Source of the DNA: Jejuia sp049889775
Lineage (GTDB): Bacteria > Bacteroidota > Bacteroidia > Flavobacteriales > Flavobacteriaceae
Assembly (NCBI GenBank): GCA_049889775.1
Contig: JBMHCT010000018.1
Location: 62,001 to 126,000, forward strand
Length of the DNA: 64,000 bases
Direction: 5' to 3'
Shown here: positions 26,762 through 35,309 of the stretch, piece by piece
Layout: each line of letters begins with the position of its first letter
How positions within the stretch are numbered: the first letter of the stretch is position 1
Program-made: the position numbers and the translations under genes
The notes under the pieces: generated by a model
What the model saw: the letters and a program-made list of their open reading frames with translations, nothing else
Database searches by the model: none
What the model was told of the DNA's origin: nothing

Positions 26762-27154
26762 TTATTGATTAGTTATTATGGCTTGGTCTATTTTTACTAA
26801 TTCTAAAAGGTCGTCATACCCTACACATCTTCCTTTAATAGTAAGTTTTGTTTGAGGTTGAAGATTGCTGATATCGGTTTTCGTAAAATTGACTTGAATA
26901 GCATCATTAATTACAACTGAATTTTGTTCAATAGAAGTAATAACACCCTCTGTTTGTATTACCCTATCAATGATTTTTTTAGATGTAGAATCTACTCGCA
27001 TTGCTTTTTGTAAATAATCCGATGTTAAATTGTAATCAATCCCTTCTGAAGCTATATCTCTATGTGCTTTGTACATATACCCATAAATTGTATATCCCGT
27101 AATGCCTAAGACAATTGTTGTAATTGCTATGATGTAACTCGCCTTTTTTTTCAT
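26762..27154 (-). CDS. Membrane-anchored OB-fold (tRNA_anti-like) protein (copy A)
   Basis: A 130-residue protein with one N-terminal membrane helix (about 7-27) and a small OB-like domain: IDRVIQTEGVITSIEQNSVVINDAIQVNF, then LTIKGRCVGYDDLLELVKIDQAII. It resembles the copy B protein at 23883-24308 in size, anchor and strand order. The start codon overlaps the YceI-A stop by four bases (ATGA), so the two are translationally coupled. Function unknown; the duplicate linkage to YceI suggests the two work together. Confidence 0.65.
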   Translation of the reverse strand: MKKKASYIIAITTIVLGITGYTIYGYMYKAHRDIASEGIDYNLTSDYLQKAMRVDSTSKKIIDRVIQTEGVITSIEQNSVVINDAIQVNFTKTDISNLQPQTKLTIKGRCVGYDDLLELVKIDQAIITNQ

Positions 27155-27717
27155 TTTTTAACTAGTTTAAAATCAAGAGTTACATTAACTACTTTAGCTA
27201 TTTTGTTGCGTACAATTTTTGGAATATCGATATCAAAATCACCTGGTGTCACATCAAAAGTTCCTGTTAATGAAATGATAGTATCTACTTTTTGAATAGA
27301 TAAAAGCGTTTCAACTTCTTTTTGTTTTCCATGTAATTCCAAAACCCCTTTCAATTTCACTTCAGTGTTATTAGCACTAAGGTCTTCCACATTAAAATCA
27401 ATTAACTTCCCTTTAAAAATGGCTTTCGGGTAGGTGTCAGACTCTATGTAGTTTTCATTAAAATGTTCTTCCATTAAGGAGTTTTTAAATCGAAACCCTT
27501 TCATTAATGCCAAAGCAGCAATTTCATTAGTTTGAATATTATATATGGCGGTGGTAGATGTATTGGTGGCTTTCACTTCTTCAAATAGTTTTTCTGAGGC
27601 TTCAAAAACTACAGTTCCGTTTTTATCAATGTATTTATCTTGCCCGAAGCTTATACCGAATACGAAAAAGCATAAAAAGCAAAGAAAAAGTTGGATTACG
27701 TTTGGGTTTGTTTTCAT
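27151..27717 (-). CDS. YceI family periplasmic protein (copy A)
   Basis: A 188-residue YceI protein with a signal peptide ending GISFGQ. Core landmarks: GTVVFEASEKLFEEVKATN, MEEHFNENYIESDTYPKAIF, LKGVLELHGKQKEVETLLS, and DFDIDIPKIVRNKIAKVVNV, matching the end of the copy B protein. The family fold is an isoprenoid-binding lipocalin-like barrel. It follows the cytochrome-like lipoprotein gene by 18 bases and overlaps the OB-like gene. A quinone- or lipid-handling role in the periplasm is inferred from the family. Confidence 0.88.
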   Translation of the reverse strand: MKTNPNVIQLFLCFLCFFVFGISFGQDKYIDKNGTVVFEASEKLFEEVKATNTSTTAIYNIQTNEIAALALMKGFRFKNSLMEEHFNENYIESDTYPKAIFKGKLIDFNVEDLSANNTEVKLKGVLELHGKQKEVETLLSIQKVDTIISLTGTFDVTPGDFDIDIPKIVRNKIAKVVNVTLDFKLVKK

Positions 27718-27735
27718 TTTAAAATGGTTTAATTA

Positions 27736-28101
27736 TTAATTTTCTACACTACCTTCTTCAATCCATTGTTCTACCAAATCGATAGTTGCCTGAGGCAACC
27801 TTCCTGATGGAGGCATCGCTCTAGGTTCTCCAGTCTGTCTACTTATAGATCTTAATAATTGACCATTTTCTGCACGAGAAAATACTTGATCAAAGTTTGC
27901 TAAAGGAAAAGGCGCACCATTTTGTGGTGGATTGGAATGACACCCTACACAATTATTATTTATAATAGATTGAATAGTGTTTTCGTATGTAATTGATACG
28001 TTAGGATCTTGCTCCTCAATAAGGTCGCTTGGACTATCGTTACTACATCCTAAGAGGAAAAGTGCCGATAAGCACAAAAAGGAAAGATGAATTGATTTCA
28101 T
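27736..28101 (-). CDS. Mono-heme cytochrome c-like lipoprotein
   Basis: About 121 residues from the ATG at 28101, with a lipobox LLGC (Cys19). The heme motif is CVGCH (Cys51, Cys54, His55), and a likely distal Met ligand lies in RAMPPSGRL (Met96), followed by the C-terminal helix ATIDLVEQWIEEG. This is a planctomycete/Bacteroidota-style small cytochrome domain. It should be a periplasmic or surface electron carrier. It is the first gene of the nine-gene operon and is divergent from the LytTR regulator gene. An upstream in-frame ATG is less likely, since it would precede the signal peptide with polar residues. Confidence 0.85.
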   Translation of the reverse strand: MKSIHLSFLCLSALFLLGCSNDSPSDLIEEQDPNVSITYENTIQSIINNNCVGCHSNPPQNGAPFPLANFDQVFSRAENGQLLRSISRQTGEPRAMPPSGRLPQATIDLVEQWIEEGSVEN

Positions 28102-28224
28102 AAGTTTAATTTTTAATGATAATGTTTTATGAATGCCAGTATTTAATGGCATTACAAAGGAATCGCTAAGAGCAAGATTTTACACTATAAACCTATGTGA
28201 GAGGGAAAAAACAGCTTTAAAAGG

Positions 28225-28309
28225 GAATATTTTTAGTTGAATATTTACAAATTATATGGCAAAAGTGAATATTTGGACTTGAAAAACACCTAACAGAAAT
28301 TCAATATTC
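28225..28309. promoter_or_regulatory. Candidate operator: repeated GAATATTT boxes in the divergent promoter region
   Basis: The 244-base gap between the cytochrome operon and the LytTR regulator gene holds GAATATTT at 28225-28232, 28239-28246 and 28267-28274 (start spacings 14 and 28), and an inverted AATATTC at 28303-28309. Evenly spaced direct repeats are the kind of site bound by LytTR proteins, and the regulator is divergently transcribed. The AT-rich background lowers the weight of this match. Confidence 0.4.
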
Positions 28310-28345
28310 TAAATGCGTATATTAGCCTTAGTTTTTTAGTTGCTG

Positions 28346-29446
28346 ATGAGAAAGGACAAACTCTATTTTCTTACATTTTTATCTATTGCGATAATTTATA
28401 GCATCATTGCAAGTTTAGCGTTTCATTATTTGGTAAAGGAAAGTACATTGAAATTGCTAGAAACCCATTTAGTATTTAGTAAGAAGGAAGCAAAATCGCT
28501 CTCCACACTTTTAAGCCAACAATTATCACAAAATATTTCAAAGGATTCGCTACGGCAAAATATTCAACAAAGTTTGAATGGCACAGATTTAGAAATGGGT
28601 TTTTTAAGCGTTTATGATTGGTCTGGAAAAGTGGTAGCACATCCAGATATAAAAAACGTTGGTTTGTTGGCAAGTCCAAACAACTCTTATGTATCCTCTG
28701 TAAATGATGATCTTACGCCTAATACCTTTTATGATTTATTACATAATGAAAGCGATACCATAGCCACGGAAACTATTGAAAAACAATCTAAAGTTATTGC
28801 ACTTAGTTCTATTCAAAACTCTGATTGGATATTGGCTGCGCATGTGCGGACGGATAACATTCAAAGTCAAATAGCAGATTTTAAACAACAGTTTCTAGCG
28901 GTTTTTCTGGTTATGGGACTTTTTATTGTGATAGCTGCGGTTGTTATTCTCAGGATTTTTGGTAGTTCTTATGAAAAAACACTAGAGTTGAAAAATGAGA
29001 AGCTGGAAGATGAGGTGATTAACCTCTCTAAATTGAATCGTGCAGTTGGAGAATATCAGCAAAAAGTAAGTGAAGAAAATACAATAACTGAAACAGAATC
29101 TATCTCCTCTAAAAAGCGGATTTTGACTTATGTTAGGAATGAATTGGTTCCAGTTTCTACGGATGATATATCTTATATATATACTGAAAATGCCATCACC
29201 TATGTGATATGTAGGGATAAAAAACGTTCTACTTCCAATTTAAGTTTAGATGAATTATCTGCGCAATTGGATGAATCTGTGTTCTTTCGAGCAAACAGAC
29301 AATTTATCATTTCCATTGCTAGTATTGAAAAAATTGTGAAGTATGGCAACAATCAACTTAAAATCTTAGTAACACCCGATTCTGAATCGAGTATTATTAT
29401 TAGCAAAAATAAAGCTGCCCAATTTAAGCATTGGTTGAATATTTAA
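28346..29446 (+). CDS. Membrane-anchored LytTR transcription regulator with a Cache-like sensor domain
   Basis: About 366 residues in this order: a transmembrane helix (about 6-28), an extracytoplasmic Cache-like sensor (about 30-180, with GFLSVYDWSGKVVAHPDIKNVG), a second transmembrane helix (about 185-208), a coiled coil (about 210-245), and a C-terminal LytTR DNA-binding domain (ELVPVSTDDISYIYTENA; FFRANRQFIISIASIEKI). It has neither a receiver domain nor kinase motifs, so it is a one-component regulator sensing an envelope signal directly. The ATG at 28346 is preferred over a TTG two codons earlier. It is divergent from, and likely controls, the YceI/DUF5777 operon. Confidence 0.85.
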   Translation: MRKDKLYFLTFLSIAIIYSIIASLAFHYLVKESTLKLLETHLVFSKKEAKSLSTLLSQQLSQNISKDSLRQNIQQSLNGTDLEMGFLSVYDWSGKVVAHPDIKNVGLLASPNNSYVSSVNDDLTPNTFYDLLHNESDTIATETIEKQSKVIALSSIQNSDWILAAHVRTDNIQSQIADFKQQFLAVFLVMGLFIVIAAVVILRIFGSSYEKTLELKNEKLEDEVINLSKLNRAVGEYQQKVSEENTITETESISSKKRILTYVRNELVPVSTDDISYIYTENAITYVICRDKKRSTSNLSLDELSAQLDESVFFRANRQFIISIASIEKIVKYGNNQLKILVTPDSESSIIISKNKAAQFKHWLNI

Positions 29447-29457
29447 CCATGACTATT

Positions 29458-30846
29458 CTATTTCCCGATACAGAAATTAGCAAAAATATTACCCAACAAA
29501 TCATCAGAAGAAATCTCTCCTGTAATCTCACCAAAATGATATAACGATTGTCGGATATCAATAGCCAATAAATCGCCAGATAAACCAGATTCAAGACCGT
29601 CTTTAACTTTTGATACTTCTTCAAGGGCTTTTAAAAGAGCATCATAATGCCTTGTGTTGGTAACAATAGTGTCATTATTTTTTAAAGCACCTGTATTTAC
29701 AAAACTTAATAAAGTATTTTTCAATACTTCTACGCCTTTTCCGTTTTTTGCAGAGAGTAAACGAATACTGGGGATTTCAGATTTCAATCTAGATAAAAAA
29801 TCATCTTTAACTTTATCCACCTTATTCGCTATAATAACCAAAGGTTTCTGGGGGTACTTATTTTTAATGCGTTCAATCTCAATTTTAAACTTAGATCCTT
29901 GTGATTTAAATTGTTGTGCATCAAACAAATAAACAACAACTTGAGATTGTTCAATCTTTTCAAATGTTTTTTTAATACCGATACTTTCAACAATATCTTT
30001 AGTTTCTCTAATACCAGCCGTATCAATAAACCTAAAGCCTATACCACCTATTGTAATTTCATCTTCAATAGTATCGCGCGTTGTACCTGCAATATCTGAA
30101 ACAATGGCGCGCTCCTCATTTAAAAGTGCATTTAACAACGTAGACTTACCAACGTTAGGCTCTCCAACAATAGCAACAGGAATTCCATTTTTAATCACAT
30201 TCCCAACGGCAAAAGAGTCAATTAATCGTTTTAAAACCATTAAAATTCTGTCAACTAAATCCTTAAACTGTGTTCTATCCGCAAACTCTACATCTTCTTC
30301 AGCAAAATCCAACTCTAACTCAATTAATGATGCAAAGTTTAAAAGCTCTTCACGTAATTTTGCGATTTCCGAGGAAAACCCACCGCGCATTTGCTGCATC
30401 GCTATTTGATGAGATGCTTCACTATCGCTAGCAATTAAGTCTGCCACAGCTTCTGCTTGACTTAAGTCTAGTTTCCCATTTAAAAAAGCTCTAAGCGTAA
30501 ATTCTCCGGCATTGGCCATACGGCAACCTTTCCGCAGAAATAATTGGATAATTTCTTGTTGAATATAGCTTGATCCGTGACATGAAATTTCAACAACATC
30601 CTCTCCTGTATAAGAATTGGGGTTTTTAAAAACTGATACCAAAACTTCATCCAGTGTTCTATCACCGTCAACTATATGCCCTAAATGGATGGTATGCGAC
30701 TTCTGCTTTTGGAGTAATTTCCCAGAAACAGATTTAAACTGATTTTCAGCAATCGCAAGTGCGTCACTCCCCGAAAGGCGAATGACTGCTATTGCCCCAG
30801 CACCAGATGGAGTTGCCAATGCAATAATGGTATCTTTTAATATCAT
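29458..30846 (-). CDS. mnmE: tRNA modification GTPase MnmE
   Basis: With MnmG it installs the cmnm5 group on the wobble uridine of certain tRNAs. In its 462 residues are an N-terminal folate-binding domain (LATPSGAGAIAVIRLSG), helical regions, and a central G domain with GEPNVGKSTLLNALL (G1), the DIAGTTRD switch, DTAGIRET (G3) and NKVD (G4). The C-terminal catalytic FCIGK motif is intact. It is convergent with the LytTR regulator gene, with 11 bases between stops. Confidence 0.97.
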   Translation of the reverse strand: MILKDTIIALATPSGAGAIAVIRLSGSDALAIAENQFKSVSGKLLQKQKSHTIHLGHIVDGDRTLDEVLVSVFKNPNSYTGEDVVEISCHGSSYIQQEIIQLFLRKGCRMANAGEFTLRAFLNGKLDLSQAEAVADLIASDSEASHQIAMQQMRGGFSSEIAKLREELLNFASLIELELDFAEEDVEFADRTQFKDLVDRILMVLKRLIDSFAVGNVIKNGIPVAIVGEPNVGKSTLLNALLNEERAIVSDIAGTTRDTIEDEITIGGIGFRFIDTAGIRETKDIVESIGIKKTFEKIEQSQVVVYLFDAQQFKSQGSKFKIEIERIKNKYPQKPLVIIANKVDKVKDDFLSRLKSEIPSIRLLSAKNGKGVEVLKNTLLSFVNTGALKNNDTIVTNTRHYDALLKALEEVSKVKDGLESGLSGDLLAIDIRQSLYHFGEITGEISSDDLLGNIFANFCIGK

Positions 30847-31219
30847 AGCGCAAAAATAACAAATTGCTCAAAGTTCTTTTTCAAAATAAACCCTATAAGA
30901 CAGAACAAACGGTAAGTTCTTAAAAAAGAACGCTTTGGTGATGTTGTCTATATCTTAAAGAAACACCCTTAATTATACTTTATTATTAGTTAAGTCTTTT
31001 AGTTTTTAACAGCCTGCTACTCTTTTTAACTTTCTTTTAAAAAAATCATAATTAGTTGTAAAACAATATTTTAACTTTTATGTATTATGTGTGCATAGTA
31101 TATTTGCAGCCCGAAATTAAAATATGTGAATTTAATGTGACCTTCTTGAAAACTCGGGTCAGACATTAAATACTCATATAAATTTTAACCCAATTGTATA
31201 AGTAACTTGGCTATTAATT
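30847..31219. other. Intergenic region with a promoter -7 box and a leader hairpin
   Basis: A 373-base AT-rich gap between the divergently transcribed mnmE and the small unknown gene at 31220. A good -7 box TATATTTG lies at 31099-31106 (its -33 position reads TTT instead of TTG). Downstream, an imperfect inverted repeat pairs 31130-31142 with 31157-31171 (ATTTAATGT plus GACC against GGTC plus ACATTAAAT, two-base bulge). It would form a stem-loop in the leader of the next gene. No coding region was seen in the rest. Confidence 0.5.
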
Positions 31220-31636
31220 ATGACTATTACAAATTCTGAATTTGCTAATCAAATCCTATTTTTTGTTCAAAATCAACTTGGAAAAATATTTTTCTTCAAT
31301 CATATCGCTGTTGTAGAATTGGATGAAGGCGTACATTTTAGTTTAGATAATGCCAACCTTATTACTGATGAACTCACAAAATATTTCGGAAAAAAACCTT
31401 TTGGCGTAGTTGCCAACAGAATTAACTCCTATTCCGTTGATCTTCTGGACACCCCGCGTTATAAAGAAAAAGTAGAGTATTTAAAGGCTTATGGTGTGGT
31501 TGGACATAATCCAGCAGCTAAAATGAATGCAGAAATTGAAAATGGGTTTTGTAAGGCCTCTAAAGTAGATTTTGATAGTCTAAATGAAGCTGTCTATCAA
31601 GTCTATAATAAAGTAAAAAGTCACATATTCTATTAA
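31220..31636 (+). CDS. Small protein of unknown function with a structured leader
   Basis: 138 residues, no signal peptide and no membrane helix. The middle reads TDELTKYFGKKPFGVVANRINSYSVDLLD, then YLKAYGVVGHNPAAKMNAEIENGF. The alternation of predicted strands and helices is loosely like SpoIIAA/STAS-type domains of similar size, but no motif fixes the family. It is transcribed alone, with a roughly 110-base leader containing an inverted repeat. Related proteins appear in other flavobacteria in my recollection, without known function. Confidence 0.55.
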   Translation: MTITNSEFANQILFFVQNQLGKIFFFNHIAVVELDEGVHFSLDNANLITDELTKYFGKKPFGVVANRINSYSVDLLDTPRYKEKVEYLKAYGVVGHNPAAKMNAEIENGFCKASKVDFDSLNEAVYQVYNKVKSHIFY

Positions 31637-31740
31637 TTACAGCCTTTTCACTAACAGAATAGTTTAATTTTTTCTAATTATTAATGATTTAAAATAAAGG
31701 CTATCAAGGTAATTTTGGAGCTCAATTAAATTAAATCATT

Positions 31741-32952
31741 ATGAAGAAGATTATTAAAAATTTTTATTACACTCTCGCTGCAATTATGTTACTGCTAGTT
31801 GTTTCAGGATGTAGTAGTAATGAAGAAGGTACTACAACCCTAGAGATTGATACAGAAAATCCTATTATCAATTGTCCGGACAATATAACCATCTCAATTG
31901 GAGCAACAGAAAGTAGTCCTATAGTAGATTACATAACTCCTCTTGGAACAGATAATGTAAATGCCATAACTACACAAATTGAAGGATTGGCTTCTGGTGC
32001 TGTTTTTCCTGTAGGAATTACTACTAATACATTCAAGGCCACCGATGCAGCTGGTAACTCAATTACTTGTAGTTTTGACGTTATAGTAAATAGAGGTGCT
32101 CCTGCAGATGATGTACCTTATTTTATTGGAAATGACCCTACCCCCAACAATAAGACTTGGGAATTCATCCCACAATTAACAGATGAATTTGAAAGTTCTG
32201 AGATAGATCTTGAAAAATGGCATATTGACCCACCAACGCACCCACACTTAAAATGGGTTGGACGCTCACCTGCTATGTTTAGAAAAGAAAATATCAAAAT
32301 TCAAGATGGTAAAATGACTATTGAGGTAAATAAACTACCTGAACCTGTTACAACTTCAAGTTGGGGACTTACAGGAGGTCTTGAAACTTATACTTTCTCT
32401 GGCGGTATTTTTCGCTCTAAATTCCCAACAAATATTGGAAACTACTATGAATGTAAAATGAAAATGAATAAAACTGAGATGGGTGGCGGTTTCTGGTTAA
32501 TGGGTTTCAATAATGATTGTGATAAAAAACATGAAATTGATATTACCGAATCGGTTGGTGTAATGAGTGATGGTGCTACAGATTTTATGAAAGATAAAGC
32601 TTGGGATAATATCTATCATTCTAATGCTATAAGAAGAAATGATGCTTGTCAAAATGACAATGTCAAGGACAGCGATTTTGTAAGACCTCCAACAAGAAAT
32701 CACGAAAGATACTATGTATATGGGTGTTGGAGAAAAAGTGCCACCGAAATACTTTTTTATCTTGATGGTGAATACCAGTATACTTTAACCCCTCCAGTAC
32801 CATTTGATCAAGATATGTACATGCAATTCTCCATTGAAAGTTATGATTGGAACCCTATTCCAGAAAATGGCAGTCAAGTAGAAATAATGAGTTTAGAAGA
32901 CAGAACCACTTATGTGGAATATTTTAGAGCCTTTAAACTTGTTGATGAATAA
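31741..32952 (+). CDS. HYR-domain GH16 glycoside hydrolase lipoprotein (tandem copy 1)
   Basis: A 403-residue lipoprotein (lipobox VVSGC). Residues about 35-118 form a HYR (hyalin repeat) Ig-like domain (NPIINCPDNITISIGATESS ... TFKATDAAGNSITCSFDVIV). Residues about 140-400 form a GH16 jelly roll with the catalytic motif HEIDITES (Glu nucleophile, Asp and Glu acid/base as ExDxxE) and the C-terminal ATEILFYLDGEYQYTL strand. GH16 enzymes of this style cut beta-linked galactans such as agar, porphyran or carrageenan, or laminarin; the exact substrate is not readable. It is followed 153 bases later by a paralogue. Confidence 0.85.
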   Translation: MKKIIKNFYYTLAAIMLLLVVSGCSSNEEGTTTLEIDTENPIINCPDNITISIGATESSPIVDYITPLGTDNVNAITTQIEGLASGAVFPVGITTNTFKATDAAGNSITCSFDVIVNRGAPADDVPYFIGNDPTPNNKTWEFIPQLTDEFESSEIDLEKWHIDPPTHPHLKWVGRSPAMFRKENIKIQDGKMTIEVNKLPEPVTTSSWGLTGGLETYTFSGGIFRSKFPTNIGNYYECKMKMNKTEMGGGFWLMGFNNDCDKKHEIDITESVGVMSDGATDFMKDKAWDNIYHSNAIRRNDACQNDNVKDSDFVRPPTRNHERYYVYGCWRKSATEILFYLDGEYQYTLTPPVPFDQDMYMQFSIESYDWNPIPENGSQVEIMSLEDRTTYVEYFRAFKLVDE

Positions 32953-33105
32953 AATCACTTTTCAGTAATGTCATTGTTAAAGTTTTTTTTAATTCTTTAT
33001 AATTAGAGCAGTATTAAGAGAAGTTATTGTTCATTTAAAGCCAAATAAAGTTCATAATTGACCTTATCGCAAATATGCTATAAGTAATTTTAAAAAAAAT
33101 GTCAT

Positions 33106-34314
33106 ATGAAAAAAATAATGTATTACAATCTTTTCGTTTTTATTTGTTTTAGTATATTAAGTTGTAGTGGTAGTGATGGAGATAATCCTCCCACTTTGGA
33201 AGTAGATACTGAAAATCCGACAATAACTTGTCTTGAAAATATAACTATTACAATTGAATCTACTGATCCTGACCCGGTGGTGAATTACACAGCACCTGTT
33301 GGAACAGATAATATAAATGCTATCACAACACAAATTGAAGGTTTATCATCTGGTTCTACATTTCCTGTTGGAACAACAACAAATACGTTTAAAGCCACAG
33401 ATGCCGCGGGTAATTCAGCGTCCTGTAGTTTTGATGTTATTGTTACCAGAAATGCACCTTCTTCGGATTTACCATTTATAATTGGCTCAGATCCAAAACC
33501 TGCTGGGAAAGTATGGGCGGTTGTAGATGCATTGACAGATGAGTTTGATGGAACAAGTGAACAAATTGATCTTGCAAAATGGAATCCGAATCCTTATACA
33601 GAAAATCGATTTAGTTGGATTGGAAGATTCCCTGGACTGTTTGAGACAGAAAATGTTTTGGTTAGAAACGGCGAACTTTGGATGGAAGCTGAAAAGTTTG
33701 ATAGCTCTAAAACAGTAAGTAATCAAGACTGGACTCACGGTGGCGCTATTGTAAGATCTCAAGAACTCCTAGTACCTGGAACATTTTGTGAAGCTAGGAT
33801 GAAAACAACCGAAACAATTATGTCAGGTACATTTTGGATGTCAACGCCAAATGCCAATTGTAATTCTGTGATCAAAAAAGAGCTTGATGTGACTGAAAGT
33901 ATAGGTATACGCTCTTTTACCACTAAACAACCTGTTTTGGGTTGGTATGAACCAACAGCCGTTAAATTTAGAACAGGTATTAATGCCAATGCAAGACAAC
34001 GTCAAACATCTTGCTTAAATGCAGTAAATGCCCCAGCAGAAGCAAAAGATGCTGCTCCAGAACAAGATTTTCACACCTATGGTTTCTTTTGGGAAAGCCC
34101 AACTGAACTGCACTTTTATTATGATGGTGAGTATGTTTTTTCCATAGATCCACCAACACCTTTTAATGATCCTATGGCAATTACTATGGCTATTGAAATT
34201 TATGATTTTAATTACCCAAGCAATGATGCAGAAAGTGACGGTTTTAATAAAACATTAGAAGAAAGATCTACCAGATACGATTATGTGAGAACTTGGAAAC
34301 TCGAAGATGAATAA
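33106..34314 (+). CDS. HYR-domain GH16 glycoside hydrolase lipoprotein (tandem copy 2)
   Basis: A 402-residue paralogue of the gene at 31741, also a lipoprotein (ILSCSG). Its HYR domain is very close to that of copy 1 (GTDN-NAITTQIEGL-SG--FPVG-TTNTFKATDAAGNS). The GH16 domain is much more diverged, with the catalytic motif ELDVTES and a downstream FHTYGFFWESPTELHFYYDGEYVF segment common in agarase/porphyranase-like GH16. It probably acts at the cell surface on a red-algal galactan. It ends before a strong bidirectional terminator. Confidence 0.85.
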   Translation: MKKIMYYNLFVFICFSILSCSGSDGDNPPTLEVDTENPTITCLENITITIESTDPDPVVNYTAPVGTDNINAITTQIEGLSSGSTFPVGTTTNTFKATDAAGNSASCSFDVIVTRNAPSSDLPFIIGSDPKPAGKVWAVVDALTDEFDGTSEQIDLAKWNPNPYTENRFSWIGRFPGLFETENVLVRNGELWMEAEKFDSSKTVSNQDWTHGGAIVRSQELLVPGTFCEARMKTTETIMSGTFWMSTPNANCNSVIKKELDVTESIGIRSFTTKQPVLGWYEPTAVKFRTGINANARQRQTSCLNAVNAPAEAKDAAPEQDFHTYGFFWESPTELHFYYDGEYVFSIDPPTPFNDPMAITMAIEIYDFNYPSNDAESDGFNKTLEERSTRYDYVRTWKLEDE

Positions 34315-34345
34315 TTAACATTAAATAATTATATAAACCAAACTT

Positions 34346-34380
34346 TAAAAGCTGAACCTATTTCTGGTTCAGCTTTTTTT
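34346..34380. terminator. Bidirectional terminator between GH16 copy 2 and the CvfB-like gene
   Basis: An 11 bp perfect stem AAAGCTGAACC (34348-34358) / GGTTCAGCTTT (34366-34376) with a T run on the plus strand and an A run upstream. The stop codon of the convergent minus-strand CvfB-like gene (34369) lies inside the hairpin. Confidence 0.92.
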
Positions 34381-35211
34381 TGTTTCCATTAAAAATATAC
34401 CTTCAGGCTTTATTTCAATTTGTCTTTGTTTATAAAGATTTCCGATGGCTTTTTTAAAGCTTTTTTTACTCATTTGTAATATCTCTTTAATATCTTCAGG
34501 GTCAGATTTATCCGTAAGCCTAAGAAAACCACTATTATCTTGCAATTCTTGAAGAATACGTTGTGCATTGGGTTCTATGTTTCTAAAACCAATTTTTTCT
34601 AAAGAAATATCTAGTTTATTACCCTTTCGTATTTTTTTTACAATGCCTTTTATTTTATCGCCAACACTTATATCTCTATAAATACTGTCTTTATAGATTA
34701 GTCCCAAATGCTTTTTATTGACAATAACATTCCAACCAATGTCTGAGGGATGCGATACTATTAAATCTACTTCCTCAAATTGTTCTACGGTAAGTACTTT
34801 GTTATCTAAAAATCGATTTGTTTTGCTTGATGCCACCAAACGATCCGTTTTTTCATCTAAATAGCAATGCACCAAATACCAACCTCCCGGTTTCATTTTA
34901 AAGGCTTGTTCTTTAAATGGACAAAACAATTCTTTCACTAATCCCCAATCTAAAAAAGCTCCAAAATTGGTGACTTGATTGCATCTTAAGAGTCCAAATT
35001 CACCTTTTTTTATATAAGGCATATCTGTAGAGGCTACGAGTCGCTCCTCGTTATCTAGATATACAAAGACGTCAATCTTATCCCATATTTTGAATTCCGC
35101 AGGTACATAACGATTGGGCAACAGCACTTCTTCATCATTGTCATCTATCAAATAAATGCCATGATCCGTTTCCCGAAGAATTTCTAAAGTATTTATTTCT
35201 CCTAACTTCAT
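34369..35211 (-). CDS. S1-domain RNA-binding protein, CvfB family
   Basis: About 280 residues starting MKLGEINTLEILRETDHGIYL, made of tandem S1/OB domains (EFGLLRCNQVTNFGAFLDWG and ISVGDKIKGIVKKIRKGNKLDIS) plus a C-terminal winged helix (SKKSFKKAIGNLYKQRQIEI KPEG), exactly the CvfB layout. In Staphylococcus CvfB binds RNA and affects virulence gene expression; in Bacteroidota its role is not settled. An ATG three codons upstream is also possible. Its 3' end overlaps the convergent terminator. Confidence 0.88.
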   Translation of the reverse strand: MKLGEINTLEILRETDHGIYLIDDNDEEVLLPNRYVPAEFKIWDKIDVFVYLDNEERLVASTDMPYIKKGEFGLLRCNQVTNFGAFLDWGLVKELFCPFKEQAFKMKPGGWYLVHCYLDEKTDRLVASSKTNRFLDNKVLTVEQFEEVDLIVSHPSDIGWNVIVNKKHLGLIYKDSIYRDISVGDKIKGIVKKIRKGNKLDISLEKIGFRNIEPNAQRILQELQDNSGFLRLTDKSDPEDIKEILQMSKKSFKKAIGNLYKQRQIEIKPEGIFLMETKKS

Positions 35212-35260
35212 AGGATGCAAAGGTAAAACTTTAAGAGTGCCTGTTACTTAAATACCAATA

Positions 35261-35290
35261 AAAAAAGCGTCGCAATTGCAACGCTTTTCT
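35261..35290 (-). terminator. Terminator after the DUF2853 gene
   Basis: Stem AAAAGCGT (35263-35270) / ACGCTTTT (35281-35288) with an additional pairing GCAATTGC in the loop region. On the minus strand it is followed by a T run. It lies about 20 bases past the DUF2853 stop. Confidence 0.88.
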
Positions 35291-35309
35291 TAATATATTT
35301 AATTCTCTA

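Noticed and set aside
28340..29446. Histidine kinase or chemoreceptor reading of the LytTR gene
   Set aside because: No kinase H/N/G boxes or methyl-accepting domain; the C-terminus is clearly LytTR.
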